Below, piece after piece: positions 63,925 through 64,000 of a stretch of 64,000 bases of DNA (position 1 is the first letter of the stretch; each line of letters starts with the position of its first letter). Made by a program: the position numbers and the translations under genes. The notes below the pieces were generated by a model. It was not told the DNA's origin. It searched no databases and saw only the letters and a program-made list of their open reading frames with translations. The stretch spans positions 62,001 through 126,000 of the forward strand of contig JBEEGH010000029.1 of the NCBI GenBank assembly GCA_041166745.1, given 5' to 3'. The stretch is from DASUCS01 sp041166745 (lineage in GTDB: Bacteria > Actinomycetota > Acidimicrobiia > Acidimicrobiales > JACDCH01).

Positions 63925-64000
63925 GTGGCCCCAACGTTCAACCTCGCCGACCTTTTCGAGCTCGTCGCCGGCGCAATTCCCGAGCGCGAGGCACTCACCT
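63925..64000 (+). CDS. Acyl-CoA ligase-like N-terminus, cut by window edge
   Basis: Only 25 codons are present. The frame from GTG 63925 reads VAPTFNLADLFELVAGAIP, followed by EREALT, a typical start of FadD-like AMP-binding ligases. The assignment rests on this short stretch only, and the start codon is not fixed. It is divergent from the Rieske gene with 18 bp between the two start codons. Confidence 0.5.
   Translation, partial: MAPTFNLADLFELVAGAIPEREALT

Overview
This 64 kb window is a high-GC actinobacterial chromosome segment, most likely from the class Acidimicrobiia (an Ilumatobacter-like lineage; this is inferred from gene content and order, not from a marker-gene tree). Nearly all of it is the conserved minus-strand translation and cell-division neighbourhood that runs from smc down to dapB. 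Accessory genes, mostly on the plus strand, sit at a few breakpoints. No rRNA, tRNA, CRISPR array, transposase or phage gene was recognised, and no gene-free stretch exceeds 300 bases.

Layout, left to right. 1-4.8 kb: the N-terminal part of an acyl-CoA ligase, a secreted glycoside-hydrolase-like protein, a DedA-like membrane protein, a short-chain dehydrogenase, dapB, and a small anchored protein. 4.8-9.1 kb: M16 peptidase, pnp, rpsO. 9.2-11.9 kb: a lipoprotein, a PKD-like secreted protein and a 13E12-type HNH protein. 11.9-22.8 kb: alpha/beta hydrolase, ribF, truB, rbfA, DUF503, infB, ylxR, nusA, rimP, acyl-ACP thioesterase, proS. 22.9-26.6 kb: a STAND-type ATPase with TPR-like repeats and two genes of unknown function. 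26.6-35.1 kb: ispG, site-2 protease, dxr, cdsA, frr, pyrH, tsf, rpsB. 35.2-41.3 kb: a LytM-lipase fusion, a WhiG-like sigma factor, xerC, dprA, comM. 41.4-50.2 kb: enoyl-CoA hydratase, a 38-residue membrane protein, yraN, DUF2469, lepB, rplS, trmD, rimM, khpA, rpsP, ffh, a secreted protein, a BON protein, ftsY. 50.3-58.4 kb: HtrA protease, a two-component system, a MoxR/DUF58/VWA operon, and an ECF sigma factor with a membrane anti-sigma-like partner. 58.6-64 kb: smc, a membrane protein, a Rieske oxygenase and the start of a second acyl-CoA ligase.

The core genes work in ribosome biogenesis and translation (rpsO, infB, rimP, rbfA, truB, rplS, rimM, trmD, rpsP, rpsB, tsf, frr), RNA turnover and transcription (pnp, nusA), protein export (ffh, ftsY, lepB), MEP isoprenoid synthesis (ispG, dxr), phospholipid precursor synthesis (cdsA), DNA uptake and recombination (dprA, comM, xerC) and chromosome organisation (smc). 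Many neighbours overlap by 1-17 bp, which points to long co-translated operons.

The most unusual structures are three. First, the last 17 codons plus stop of smc recur 2.1 kb away, differing only at three synonymous positions, and the two copies bracket the ECF sigma/anti-sigma pair like the ends of an inserted element. Second, a family of three related 42-48 bp palindromes lies at gene boundaries, and two of them supply the stop codon of the adjacent gene. Third, a protein fuses a LytM domain that has lost its zinc ligands to a lipase-like hydrolase.
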